Source of the DNA: a virus
Length of the DNA stretch: 22,353 nt
IMG/VR virus record: IMGVR_UViG_3300042465_006048
Span: 1-22,353 of that record
Direction: 5' to 3' (one strand)
Under the pieces are notes generated by a model that worked only from the letters and a program-made list of their open reading frames with translations, made no database searches and was not told the origin of the DNA. This document shows positions 1 through 6,498 of the stretch, piece after piece. Made by a program: the position numbers and the translations under genes. Numbering within the stretch: position 1 is the first letter of the stretch; every line of letters starts with the position of its first letter.

Positions 1-204
1 GGCACCTTGCGATTCTGGTGGCTCTATCTGCGCAACGACTTGTTCAGGCTCATGGTCGAGGTCGAGGTCGAGGTCGAGGCGTACCAAGTGCAGATCGCCC
101 ATGGCGCGGACTTGCGCTATTGCGCGTGGCAACTGTCCAGCAACTACGGGCTCATCGTCACGGTTGACGAGGCCGCAAAACTTTTAAGGGTTGACCATGG
201 CTGA
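1..204 (+). CDS. 3' end of an unknown phage protein (partial)
   Basis: The frame is open from the first base of the window to a TGA at 202-204, giving about 67 residues of what is probably the C-terminus of a gene starting upstream. There is no good ribosome site before the only in-window candidate start, a TTG at 7. The visible segment has a hydrophobic/aromatic beginning (FWWLYL), then a V-E dipeptide run encoded by four tandem GTCGAG hexamers (55-78), then a short hydrophobic strand (GLIVTV) and a basic end. Its stop lies inside the first codons of the next gene (ATG at 197), so the two are translationally linked. I do not recognise the family. Its position before a lysis cassette fits a phage late gene of unknown role. 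Confidence 0.5.
   Translation, partial: GTLRFWWLYLRNDLFRLMVEVEVEVEAYQVQIAHGADLRYCAWQLSSNYGLIVTVDEAAKLLRVDHG
55..78 (+). repeat. Tandem hexanucleotide repeat (GTCGAG)x4
   Basis: Four perfect copies of GTCGAG lie head to tail inside the partial gene and encode an alternating Val-Glu run. Short in-frame repeats like this can change copy number by replication slippage without breaking the frame. Confidence 0.85.
186..190 (+). promoter_or_regulatory. Ribosome binding site choosing the ATG at 197
   Basis: AAGGG sits six bases before the ATG at 197. A TTG two codons upstream (191) is in frame, but the spacing favours 197 as the start of the first holin-like gene. Confidence 0.6.
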
Positions 205-571
205 ACCAATCCAATCAACCCTGGCCGGCGTGAGCCTGATCACCCTGGCCGTAGCGGTCTTTGGTCCGCAAGCTGGACCCTACATCGTCATTGTGCTGGG
301 CGCACTGGGAGGTGGCTTGTGGGCGCTGAGTAGCGCCACGCTGGAGACGCGGTTGCAAGGTGCTTGGCTCATGCTGCGCTGCCTTGTCACTGCCATTGTG
401 TTGACCGCCATGATCGCGGGTCTACTGGGTCCGTGGCTTGGCATTGACACACTGGAGACTTACGCGGCGGTCGCTTTTTGCATTGGCGCACTGGGCAATA
501 AATGGATCGAAATCATCGACTCGATCAAGCAGCGCGTGCAAAGCGTAATCACCGGGGGCGCGCGACCATGA
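197..571 (+). CDS. Putative holin (three membrane segments)
   Basis: A 124-residue protein starting at the ATG at 197 behind AAGGG. It has three hydrophobic stretches: about residues 10-45 (probably one or two helices, with GLGG-type small residues), about 60-85, and about 90-103. A charged C-terminal tail (KWIEIIDSIKQR) would face the cytoplasm. Size, membrane topology and its place as first gene before an endolysin and spanins make it a holin candidate, forming holes in the inner membrane at lysis time. The ATGA overlap at 568-571 couples it to the next membrane protein. No family-specific motif is visible. It could instead be an antiholin, or a partner of the second membrane protein in a two-component holin. 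Confidence 0.6.
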   Translation: MAEPIQSTLAGVSLITLAVAVFGPQAGPYIVIVLGALGGGLWALSSATLETRLQGAWLMLRCLVTAIVLTAMIAGLLGPWLGIDTLETYAAVAFCIGALGNKWIEIIDSIKQRVQSVITGGARP

Positions 572-882
572 GCGTCAAACTTTTTGTTTGGGAAGCGCTG
601 TGTGTGGCGCTGTTCTGGTCCGTGTTTTGCCGCTCTGTGCGGATGGACAAGACGACCAAGATTGACATCCGTGTGTCGATTTGGCTGCTGGGTTTGGCCT
701 CGCTGCTGGGCTTTGGCGCACCACTTTACGGCTGGGAGCCTGACATCGTGACGCTGGTGATTGTGGGCGCAGGGGTCTTGATGCAAGCCATCATGGCGCA
801 GCACTGGTCCAACGGTGTGCCTGACCGCTTTATTGACAGCCGATTTTTACCCCGACACCGACGCAAAGAGGATCGAATATGA
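568..882 (+). CDS. Small membrane protein, holin or antiholin candidate
   Basis: A 104-residue protein whose ATG overlaps the stop of the previous gene (ATGA). Three hydrophobic segments are visible at about residues 4-20, 32-50 and 53-76, followed by a strongly basic C-terminus (FLPRHRRKEDR) expected to stay in the cytoplasm. The frame extends upstream of 568, but the overlap with the preceding stop and the immediate hydrophobic N-terminus favour 568. Two adjacent small membrane proteins before an endolysin suggest a holin/antiholin or two-component holin pair. Which is which cannot be told from sequence. The stop overlaps the endolysin start (ATGA at 879-882). Confidence 0.55.
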   Translation: MSVKLFVWEALCVALFWSVFCRSVRMDKTTKIDIRVSIWLLGLASLLGFGAPLYGWEPDIVTLVIVGAGVLMQAIMAQHWSNGVPDRFIDSRFLPRHRRKEDRI

Positions 883-1406
883 CCCCCAAACAACTCGCCC
901 TTTCCACGGGCGCCCGCATCGACCGGGCTACCGCCTTCCTCCCGCACATTGAGGCGGCCATGGCGGAATTCGGCATTGACACGATGGAGCGTCAAGCGGC
1001 TTTCCTGGCTCAGATCGGGCACGAAAGTGGCGGACTCAAGTACACCACCGAGATTTGGGGGCCTACCCCCGCGCAGTCTCGCTACGAAGGCCGCAAGGAC
1101 TTGGGCAACGTCAGGCCGGGGGACGGCATCCGGTTCAAAGGACGCGGATTGATCCAGACCACGGGCCGCGACAACTACAACACCACCGGGCGCGCGCTGG
1201 GTGTGGACCTGCTGGCAACCCCCGAGATACTGGCCGAACCGGTGTGGGCGGCACGCAGCGCAGCCTGGTACTGGCAGTCCCGCAAGCTCAACCAGTTCGC
1301 TGACAACGGGGACTTCATCACGCTCACCCGGCGCATCAACGGCGGGCTGAATGGCTTGGAAGATCGCGTAGCCCTGCACGTCGCAGCGCAAGGTGCATTG
1401 GCGTGA
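879..1406 (+). CDS. Endolysin, GH19 chitinase-like (lysozyme-like muramidase)
   Basis: A 175-residue protein with the glycoside hydrolase family 19 fold found in many phage endolysins, which cut the glycan strands of peptidoglycan. The catalytic glutamates should be E49 in GHESGG and E58 in YTTEIW. The substrate-groove signature FKGRGLIQTTGRDNY is at about residues 86-100, and a C-terminal TRRINGG segment is also typical. Length is normal for a single-domain enzyme. No signal peptide or binding domain is visible, so it needs the holin for release. The start has GAGG at 868-871 and overlaps the upstream stop. Its own stop overlaps the GTG start of the inner spanin (GTGA at 1403-1406), so the lysis genes form one coupled run. 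Confidence 0.93.
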   Translation: MTPKQLALSTGARIDRATAFLPHIEAAMAEFGIDTMERQAAFLAQIGHESGGLKYTTEIWGPTPAQSRYEGRKDLGNVRPGDGIRFKGRGLIQTTGRDNYNTTGRALGVDLLATPEILAEPVWAARSAAWYWQSRKLNQFADNGDFITLTRRINGGLNGLEDRVALHVAAQGALA

Positions 1407-1828
1407 ACCCCTACCTACTCGCAGCCCTGATTTCCTCGGGCATTGCTTTTTACGGCGGCTGGTCCGTCAATCAATGGAGACACGACAGTGAACAAAAACA
1501 AGCAATCGAACAGGCAGCATCAGACCAACGCGAACTACATCGTCTTGAGCAAGCTCGCAGTCGCACAACACTGGATGCTCAAGTCGCTGCAAGAAAACAG
1601 GAGGCTCGCCTGCGCGCTGATGCTGCTGCCAGCCAGCATGCTTATGTCGGCCTGCAATCATCTACCGACGCAGCCCTGCGAGCCGCTGCCGCCGACCACG
1701 CGACCTGTACCGCTGTATCAAATACCCTCGGTGAGCTATTCACTGCAAGCGCAGACCGATATCGAAACGTGGCGGCTCAAATTGACCAATGCGGCATCGA
1801 CCTCAAGCTCCAAATTGAAACTCCCTGA
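1403..1828 (+). CDS. Inner-membrane spanin, Rz-like
   Basis: A 141-residue protein starting at GTG 1403, overlapping the endolysin stop. One N-terminal membrane anchor (about residues 4-20) is followed by a long Ala/Gln/Arg/Glu-rich helix (about 25-105) expected to form a periplasmic coiled coil, and a C-terminal part with two cysteines (in HATC and DQCG). This is the layout of Rz-type i-spanins, which bridge the periplasm and fuse inner and outer membranes at the last step of lysis. The partner o-spanin gene is embedded in the +1 frame. Sequence similarity to lambda Rz is not obvious, and the call rests on architecture and position. Confidence 0.8.
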   Translation: MNPYLLAALISSGIAFYGGWSVNQWRHDSEQKQAIEQAASDQRELHRLEQARSRTTLDAQVAARKQEARLRADAAASQHAYVGLQSSTDAALRAAAADHATCTAVSNTLGELFTASADRYRNVAAQIDQCGIDLKLQIETP

Positions 1829-1838
1829 GAGCAAATAA
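1488..1838 (+). CDS. Outer-membrane lipoprotein spanin, Rz1-like, nested in Rz
   Basis: A 116-residue protein, if the GTG at 1488 is used (GGAGA at 1476-1480 is well placed). Most of the gene is nested inside the Rz-like gene in another frame, and it runs ten bases past it. A basic segment, a hydrophobic core and the lipobox LMSAC predict lipid attachment, followed by a Pro-rich stretch (PTQPCEPLPPTTRP), the hallmark of Rz1 proteins. An alternative ATG at 1575 would give a classical 26-residue lipoprotein signal but lacks a clear ribosome site. The start is therefore uncertain and the stop is not. The TAATG at 1836-1840 couples it to the tail protein gene. It should pair with the i-spanin in the periplasm. 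Confidence 0.8.
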   Translation: MNKNKQSNRQHQTNANYIVLSKLAVAQHWMLKSLQENRRLACALMLLPASMLMSACNHLPTQPCEPLPPTTRPVPLYQIPSVSYSLQAQTDIETWRLKLTNAASTSSSKLKLPESK

Positions 1839-4348
1839 TGCCCATCCTTCGCATTGACAACTTCGGCGGCGAGATTCCGCGCGTGCCTGCCCGGTCCCTG
1901 CCCGGTGGGGCGGCTCAGACGAACAGCAACCTGCTGGCTACGGCCGCCGAGTTCCGACCGCTCCTGGCTGACGGTGTGGTGACGACCGCGACCTCGGGCT
2001 CCAAGACGCTGTACCGGCTGTCCCGTGGCTCATCCGGCGCCCTGCGCACGCTGGACTCCGATGGCTGGATCACCGAAGTAGCCGACAAGAACTATGTCAA
2101 GGGTCAGATCAACGACGATGCCACCGAGCGCACCTATGTGACCATCAACGATGGTTCCGCGCCACCCCGGGCCATTGATATCTCGGGCGCTGACCGCCTG
2201 ATGGGGGTGCCCGCGCCTACTTCGGTGACTGCCACACTGGTGCCGGGCGTGTCTTTTACATTGGAGGAAGCGCAGGCTTGGGCGGATGGGACACTGACCC
2301 CGGCGCTGGTGACTGCATTTACCGCGACCCTGCCGGCTACGTCGATTTCAGGGAATCAGCTTACCTCGCGCGTCAGCAGCAGTCTGCCGGTGGCTGGGGC
2401 GTACTCGCTTCACAGCATGACGCAAGTGACCGCAACACCTTGGATGGCTGAATACTCCATGGCACTGGCCACGGGCATTGCTGCCGGGCTCAACGCGCCG
2501 ACGATCAGCCCCGTGCTGACCGAGACGACGCTGGCGATCCGGGTGCATGCGCTCCCCTATTGGGGCGTGGTGGGCGGGACTTCGACGCTCGTTACCACCT
2601 TGCGGGCGCTACTAAATCCCCGGGATGGGACGCTGCTGTTCACGGTGGACCAGGCCGAGGACATTCGGGATGCGCTGAAAAAGCAGTTTGACCCGGCAGA
2701 CGCCAGCATCCAGCCACTGCGCGCCTCGCTGGACAATCAGGTCAAGACGATCAGGAACGCCATCGAGTTCGTGCTGTCCGCGCCAAACACGGCGCCCACC
2801 GCGCCCACGAAGCCGACCGTGCCAGAGTATGTGCTGTCAGGCACTATCTCGGATTCAAGCGACGGGGATTTAACAAGGCAAGCCGAGTGGTTTGCCCACG
2901 ATGCCGCCATGATCGTCTACAACGCTGCCGCCGCTGCATTTGCGGGTGGGCAGTCTGCGCAAAGCAAAGAGATTGCCGCCAAGGTCGCTGCCATTGCTGT
3001 CGCACAAACCGAGGCCGCGAAGCTCACGAAGGAGATTGAGAGCATCTACACGACTCGCTTCAACACCCTGGCAGACTGGATCAAAGCCCTGATTGCCGAG
3101 CGCGGCCTGGCCAAGTCGGACGGCAACCCGGACGGACTGGTGGCGGTGGACCCCAACCGGATCATTGATTCCCGGTTTTACTTTGTCACCCACACAACCG
3201 ACTGGGGAGACGAGTCCGCGCCTTCACCCCTGACCCCCATGCTGGACGTGGACCAGTATTCCAGTGTCACCCTGACATTTGCATCTGTGCCTTCTGGCCG
3301 CAACATCACCACCCGCACGGTGTACCGGAGCAATGTGGGCACCACCAGCGCGGGGTTCCAGTTTGCTGCCGCAATCCCTGTGGCGACGGGCACCTACTCG
3401 GACACGCTCAAGAGCGCTGAACTGGGTGAGATTTGCCCGACGCTGACATGGGCTGAACCCCCTGCGGCTTTGCGCGGCCTGGTGGGTATGCCCAACGGGA
3501 TGATGGCCGGCTTTGTGGACAACTATGTGGCCTTCTGCGACCCGTACCACCCCTACGCCTGGCCGGTGGAGTACCAGATCCCGCTGAAATACGACATCGT
3601 GGGACTGGGCTCTTTCGGGCAATCATTGTTCGTGGGAACCACGGCCAACCCGTCGATCATCAGCGGATCGGATTCGGGCTCGATGTCAGAGCAAATGCTG
3701 GACGACTCCCAAGCCTGCCTCAGTGCGCGGTCGATTGTGAGCATGGGGGGCGGTGTGCTGTACGCCTCTCCAGACGGCATCTGCTTCGCCAGCGGCAACG
3801 GGGTTCAGGTCATCACCACGGCGCTGTTTGCGCGGGAGGACTGGCAGACCCTGCAACCGGCCACCATCCGGGCGGCGGCCCATGAGGGCATCTACTATTT
3901 CTGGTACAGCGGCACTTATGGCGGCGTGACAGGCGGGTGTTTGGCGCTGGATATGGTGGCGAAGAAACTCACCCGGGTTGGGATGCAGGCCAGCGCAGTG
4001 TTCACCGACAACCTGACGGACGCGGTGTTTTATGTGTCCGGGACTCAGGTGCTTCGCGCATTCAGCACGGGACGACGCACAGGCATCTGGAAGTCCGGTA
4101 AAACCGTGCTGCCGTCTTACGGGCCCTTTGCCTGGCTGCAAGTGGACGGGGATCAGTCGCCATCGGTCCCGGCGACGGTGCGCTGGTATGCGGATGGCGT
4201 GCTGCGCCACACGGCGGTACTGACCGGCATGGTTCCGGTGCGCCTGCCTGCCGGCCGATACCTGGAGCATGAGATTGAAATCGAGTCGGCTGCACGGATC
4301 ACGAAGGTGGTGGTGGCCGGCACTACGCAGGAGCTGCAAGCGCAATGA
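1838..4348 (+). CDS. Large virion structural protein, tail nozzle/tubular-protein-B-like
   Basis: An 836-residue protein beginning MPILRIDNFGGEIPR, a beginning I associate with podovirus tail structural proteins. The second half (about residues 540-700) has the aromatic, Gly-rich pattern PNGMMAGF..NYVAFCDPYHPYAWP, then repeated beta-strand blocks such as GVLYASPDGI. These suggest a beta-propeller-like tail-tube/nozzle protein. An Ala-rich helical insert with a Pro-rich hinge (about residues 275-430, bases 2660-3130) interrupts the beta-rich parts. No signal peptide or enzyme motif is seen. Its start overlaps the o-spanin stop, and its stop overlaps the next gene. The exact place in the virion is inferred. 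A stabilisation or head-tail adaptor role is possible. Confidence 0.65.
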   Translation: MPILRIDNFGGEIPRVPARSLPGGAAQTNSNLLATAAEFRPLLADGVVTTATSGSKTLYRLSRGSSGALRTLDSDGWITEVADKNYVKGQINDDATERTYVTINDGSAPPRAIDISGADRLMGVPAPTSVTATLVPGVSFTLEEAQAWADGTLTPALVTAFTATLPATSISGNQLTSRVSSSLPVAGAYSLHSMTQVTATPWMAEYSMALATGIAAGLNAPTISPVLTETTLAIRVHALPYWGVVGGTSTLVTTLRALLNPRDGTLLFTVDQAEDIRDALKKQFDPADASIQPLRASLDNQVKTIRNAIEFVLSAPNTAPTAPTKPTVPEYVLSGTISDSSDGDLTRQAEWFAHDAAMIVYNAAAAAFAGGQSAQSKEIAAKVAAIAVAQTEAAKLTKEIESIYTTRFNTLADWIKALIAERGLAKSDGNPDGLVAVDPNRIIDSRFYFVTHTTDWGDESAPSPLTPMLDVDQYSSVTLTFASVPSGRNITTRTVYRSNVGTTSAGFQFAAAIPVATGTYSDTLKSAELGEICPTLTWAEPPAALRGLVGMPNGMMAGFVDNYVAFCDPYHPYAWPVEYQIPLKYDIVGLGSFGQSLFVGTTANPSIISGSDSGSMSEQMLDDSQACLSARSIVSMGGGVLYASPDGICFASGNGVQVITTALFAREDWQTLQPATIRAAAHEGIYYFWYSGTYGGVTGGCLALDMVAKKLTRVGMQASAVFTDNLTDAVFYVSGTQVLRAFSTGRRTGIWKSGKTVLPSYGPFAWLQVDGDQSPSVPATVRWYADGVLRHTAVLTGMVPVRLPAGRYLEHEIEIESAARITKVVVAGTTQELQAQ

Positions 4349-4680
4349 GTGATACCGGACCCGCCAAATTACCGGGCTTGCCTGCCCTCAAGACCCCGGA
4401 CCAAGCCCTGGCGCGCTGGTCGCAAATCGTGGCCGAGCATCTGGAGGTGCGGGCCGGTGCCCGGGGCAACCCCCTGGAGCGCAGTGTGACCCAGCGAGAA
4501 TTGCTGAACGCCACGCGCGGGCTGGACGCTTTGCGGTCGGATAAGAGCGCTGCCGCACAGTCGGGGGATATGGTCATTGATCTGGGGGGCGGGTTGAATG
4601 CCGTGATCCCCATCGAGACGCTGGCCAAGCGCATTTTTGAGAGTGCGGCTTATAAGGCACTGGTGCAGCGGCAGGGGTGA
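4345..4680 (+). CDS. Small phage protein of unknown function
   Basis: A 111-residue protein starting at ATG 4345, overlapping the preceding stop (ATGA), with AGGAG at 4329-4333. It has a Pro-rich beginning, a helical middle (about residues 18-70, rich in R, E, A and L) and a short glycine patch (DLGGGLNAVIP) before a C-terminal helix. No membrane segment, signal or enzyme motif is visible. The tight coupling to the tail structural gene suggests a small virion or assembly factor. I do not recognise the family. Confidence 0.75.
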   Translation: MSDTGPAKLPGLPALKTPDQALARWSQIVAEHLEVRAGARGNPLERSVTQRELLNATRGLDALRSDKSAAAQSGDMVIDLGGGLNAVIPIETLAKRIFESAAYKALVQRQG

Positions 4681-4758
4681 GTAAGCGGGTACGTTGACTC
4701 CATTAGCGGAGCAGGACGCCACAAACCCACCCTGAAACCCCCGGAAAAATTATCATGC

Positions 4759-4781
4759 GCCCCGATTCAAGGGGCTTTTTT
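4759..4781 (+). terminator. Rho-independent terminator
   Basis: GCCCC (4759-4763), a seven-base loop, GGGGC (4771-4775), then six T (4776-4781). It lies in the only noticeable intergenic gap of the window (4681-4798), after the lysis/tail block and just before the GNAT-like gene. The stem is only five pairs, though all G-C. It may attenuate rather than stop transcription, because no convincing promoter is seen downstream. Confidence 0.65.
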
Positions 4782-4798
4782 ATGGGCGGAACACACTG

Positions 4799-5404
4799 AT
4801 GCGGGTCAAAGTAGCAATCACCCTGGCGGCCCATATCGGCCAGATGCTGACGCCTGAACTGGCGGCCAGCATAGCGCGAGAGATATGCGCAACCCCGGAC
4901 AAATCCCGCAACCCGGCCGATTACCCGCCCACTGAGTACAAGGGATATGTGCTGGCCATGGAGCGATTCAGCGAGGTGCTGCCAGAACTGCATACGCTGC
5001 ACCAGCGCCATTACCTTGAGGTGGACACCTCTGGCACTCCCATGAACCCGGACTATGACGCCGCGCGCGCCAGTGAGCACGATGGCAACCTGATGCAGTT
5101 CACGGCCCGGGTGAAGGCGACCGGCGAGCTGGTGGGCAACATGCGGGTTTACCTTGGCATGAGCCGGCACACCCAAACGATGTTCGCCCACGAAGACACC
5201 TTCTATGTCACCCCTGAGCACCGGGGTGGATTCATGGCGGTGCGGCTCTGGCAGTTTACCGAGGCTTGTGTGATCAAAGCCGGCGTGCGCGAAATCTTCT
5301 TTGACAGCAAGACGCTCAACCACGCGGATTCCATGGCCCGCTACCTGAAATACACGCTAGTCGCCATGAAGTTCTCAAAAACCATCCCCGAATCAAAGGA
5401 ATAA
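4799..5404 (+). CDS. GNAT-like N-acetyltransferase
   Basis: A 201-residue protein with a GNAT-like core. A beta strand (about residues 132-138, TFYVTP) is followed by HRGGFMA (about 141-147), corresponding to the acetyl-CoA pyrophosphate loop (R/Q-x-x-G-x-G/A), a long helix, and a strand with REIFFDS. The substrate is unknown. Such acetyltransferase-like genes often sit beside podovirus virion genes and may modify a host or virion protein, or may be inactive. The ATG at 4799 follows GGCGGA at a rather long spacing. The gene begins 17 bases after the terminator and ends two bases before the next start, with AAAGGA for the next gene lying inside its end. Confidence 0.7.
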   Translation: MRVKVAITLAAHIGQMLTPELAASIAREICATPDKSRNPADYPPTEYKGYVLAMERFSEVLPELHTLHQRHYLEVDTSGTPMNPDYDAARASEHDGNLMQFTARVKATGELVGNMRVYLGMSRHTQTMFAHEDTFYVTPEHRGGFMAVRLWQFTEACVIKAGVREIFFDSKTLNHADSMARYLKYTLVAMKFSKTIPESKE

Positions 5405-5406
5405 CC

Positions 5407-6477
5407 ATGTGTTCAAGTGCACCTGATACCAGCGGAATGAACGCCGCAGCCCTGGCTCAAGCCGATATGTCCAAAGAGCAATTGGCTTGGGCCAAGGAGA
5501 TTTACGCCCAAACAGCCCCAGACCGTGCGAATGCCACTGCCCGCGCCAATGCCGTTTCAGACGCCCAAATGACGGCGCTCAACAAGCAAACGGAGTTGAC
5601 GGACGATTACGCGGCCTACAACAAAGGCACGTTTCGCCCGCTGGAACAAGGCATTGTTAGAGATGCGTCCACCTTTGACTCGCAAGCGAACCAGGACAAG
5701 GCGGCCGGGCTGGCTCTAGCAGATGTCAACCAAGGCTCTTCCAGTGCACGGGACCAGAACACCCGCGCCATGAGTCGCATGGGTGTCAACCCCAGTTCGG
5801 GCCGGTCGATCGCCATGTTCAATCAAACCGCCATTGCACAAGCAGCCGCGCAGGCCGGTGCAGCAACCAAAGCCCGATCCGACACCCAACTCCAAGGCTA
5901 TGCCCGAAAGATGGACGCGGCCAACATGGGACGCGGACTGGCCAGCTCACAAGCCACCAGCGCCGGGGTTGCCTTGAGCCAAGGGAATTCAGCCGTGGCC
6001 AGTGGCATGCAGTCGGGCAACATCAATGCGCAGGGCAACCAGATCATGACGCAGGGGTATGCCGGGGCTCAGAGCGGGATGGCAGGCGCGGGAAGCACTT
6101 ACGGGAATATTTCCAGCATTCAACAGAAGGCCGGGGACAACTCGGGGACCATGGGCGCACTGGGCCAGCTTGGCGGGGCAGCAATCTTTGCCATGTCTGA
6201 CAAAAACGCCAAGAAGAACATCAAACCCCAAAGCGGCAAGGCTTCACTGGCTGCCATGCGCAAGATGCCTGTGTCCAAGTGGGATTACAAAAAAGGCAAG
6301 GGCGATGGCGGCTCCCATGTGGGCCCCATGGCGCAAGACGTGCGCAAAGGACTGGGTGACGCCACAGCACCGGGAGGCAAGGTCATCGACATGATCAGTA
6401 TGGCTGGCCACACCCTGAGCGCCATCAAAGAAATTGACAAGCGCCTGATGACCCTCGAATCAGCGCGCCGCGCATAA
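5407..6477 (+). CDS. Virion protein with C-terminal S74 intramolecular chaperone domain
   Basis: A 356-residue protein. Residues 1-260 are rich in Ala, Gln, Ser, Asn and Gly with few hydrophobics, like helical internal virion proteins, and the MCSS beginning resembles T7 gp14-type starts. From S264-D265 (AMSDKNAKKNI) to the end lies a domain with the pattern of the peptidase S74 / endosialidase chaperone: SD..K.NI, a K/W-Y strand, HVGPMAQDV, then an IKEIDKRL helix. In that family the Ser starts the released chaperone after autocleavage, which trims trimeric fibres once folded. The start has AAAGGA at 5396-5401. Found next to two other internal-virion-type genes, it is probably a virion or ejection component. 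A tail fibre role is the alternative. Confidence 0.75.
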   Translation: MCSSAPDTSGMNAAALAQADMSKEQLAWAKEIYAQTAPDRANATARANAVSDAQMTALNKQTELTDDYAAYNKGTFRPLEQGIVRDASTFDSQANQDKAAGLALADVNQGSSSARDQNTRAMSRMGVNPSSGRSIAMFNQTAIAQAAAQAGAATKARSDTQLQGYARKMDAANMGRGLASSQATSAGVALSQGNSAVASGMQSGNINAQGNQIMTQGYAGAQSGMAGAGSTYGNISSIQQKAGDNSGTMGALGQLGGAAIFAMSDKNAKKNIKPQSGKASLAAMRKMPVSKWDYKKGKGDGGSHVGPMAQDVRKGLGDATAPGGKVIDMISMAGHTLSAIKEIDKRLMTLESARRA

Positions 6478-6498
6478 CCCCACACACAAGGAAGCATC

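Noticed and set aside
726-1391. Minus-strand ORF opposite the endolysin
   Set aside because: The + strand here encodes a clear GH19 enzyme with intact motifs, so the reverse ORF is a shadow.
4694-4756. Possible sigma-70 promoter (TTGACT at 4694-4699; TATCAT at 4751-4756)
   Set aside because: The two hexamers are far too widely separated to work together, and neither has a proper partner at about 17 bases.
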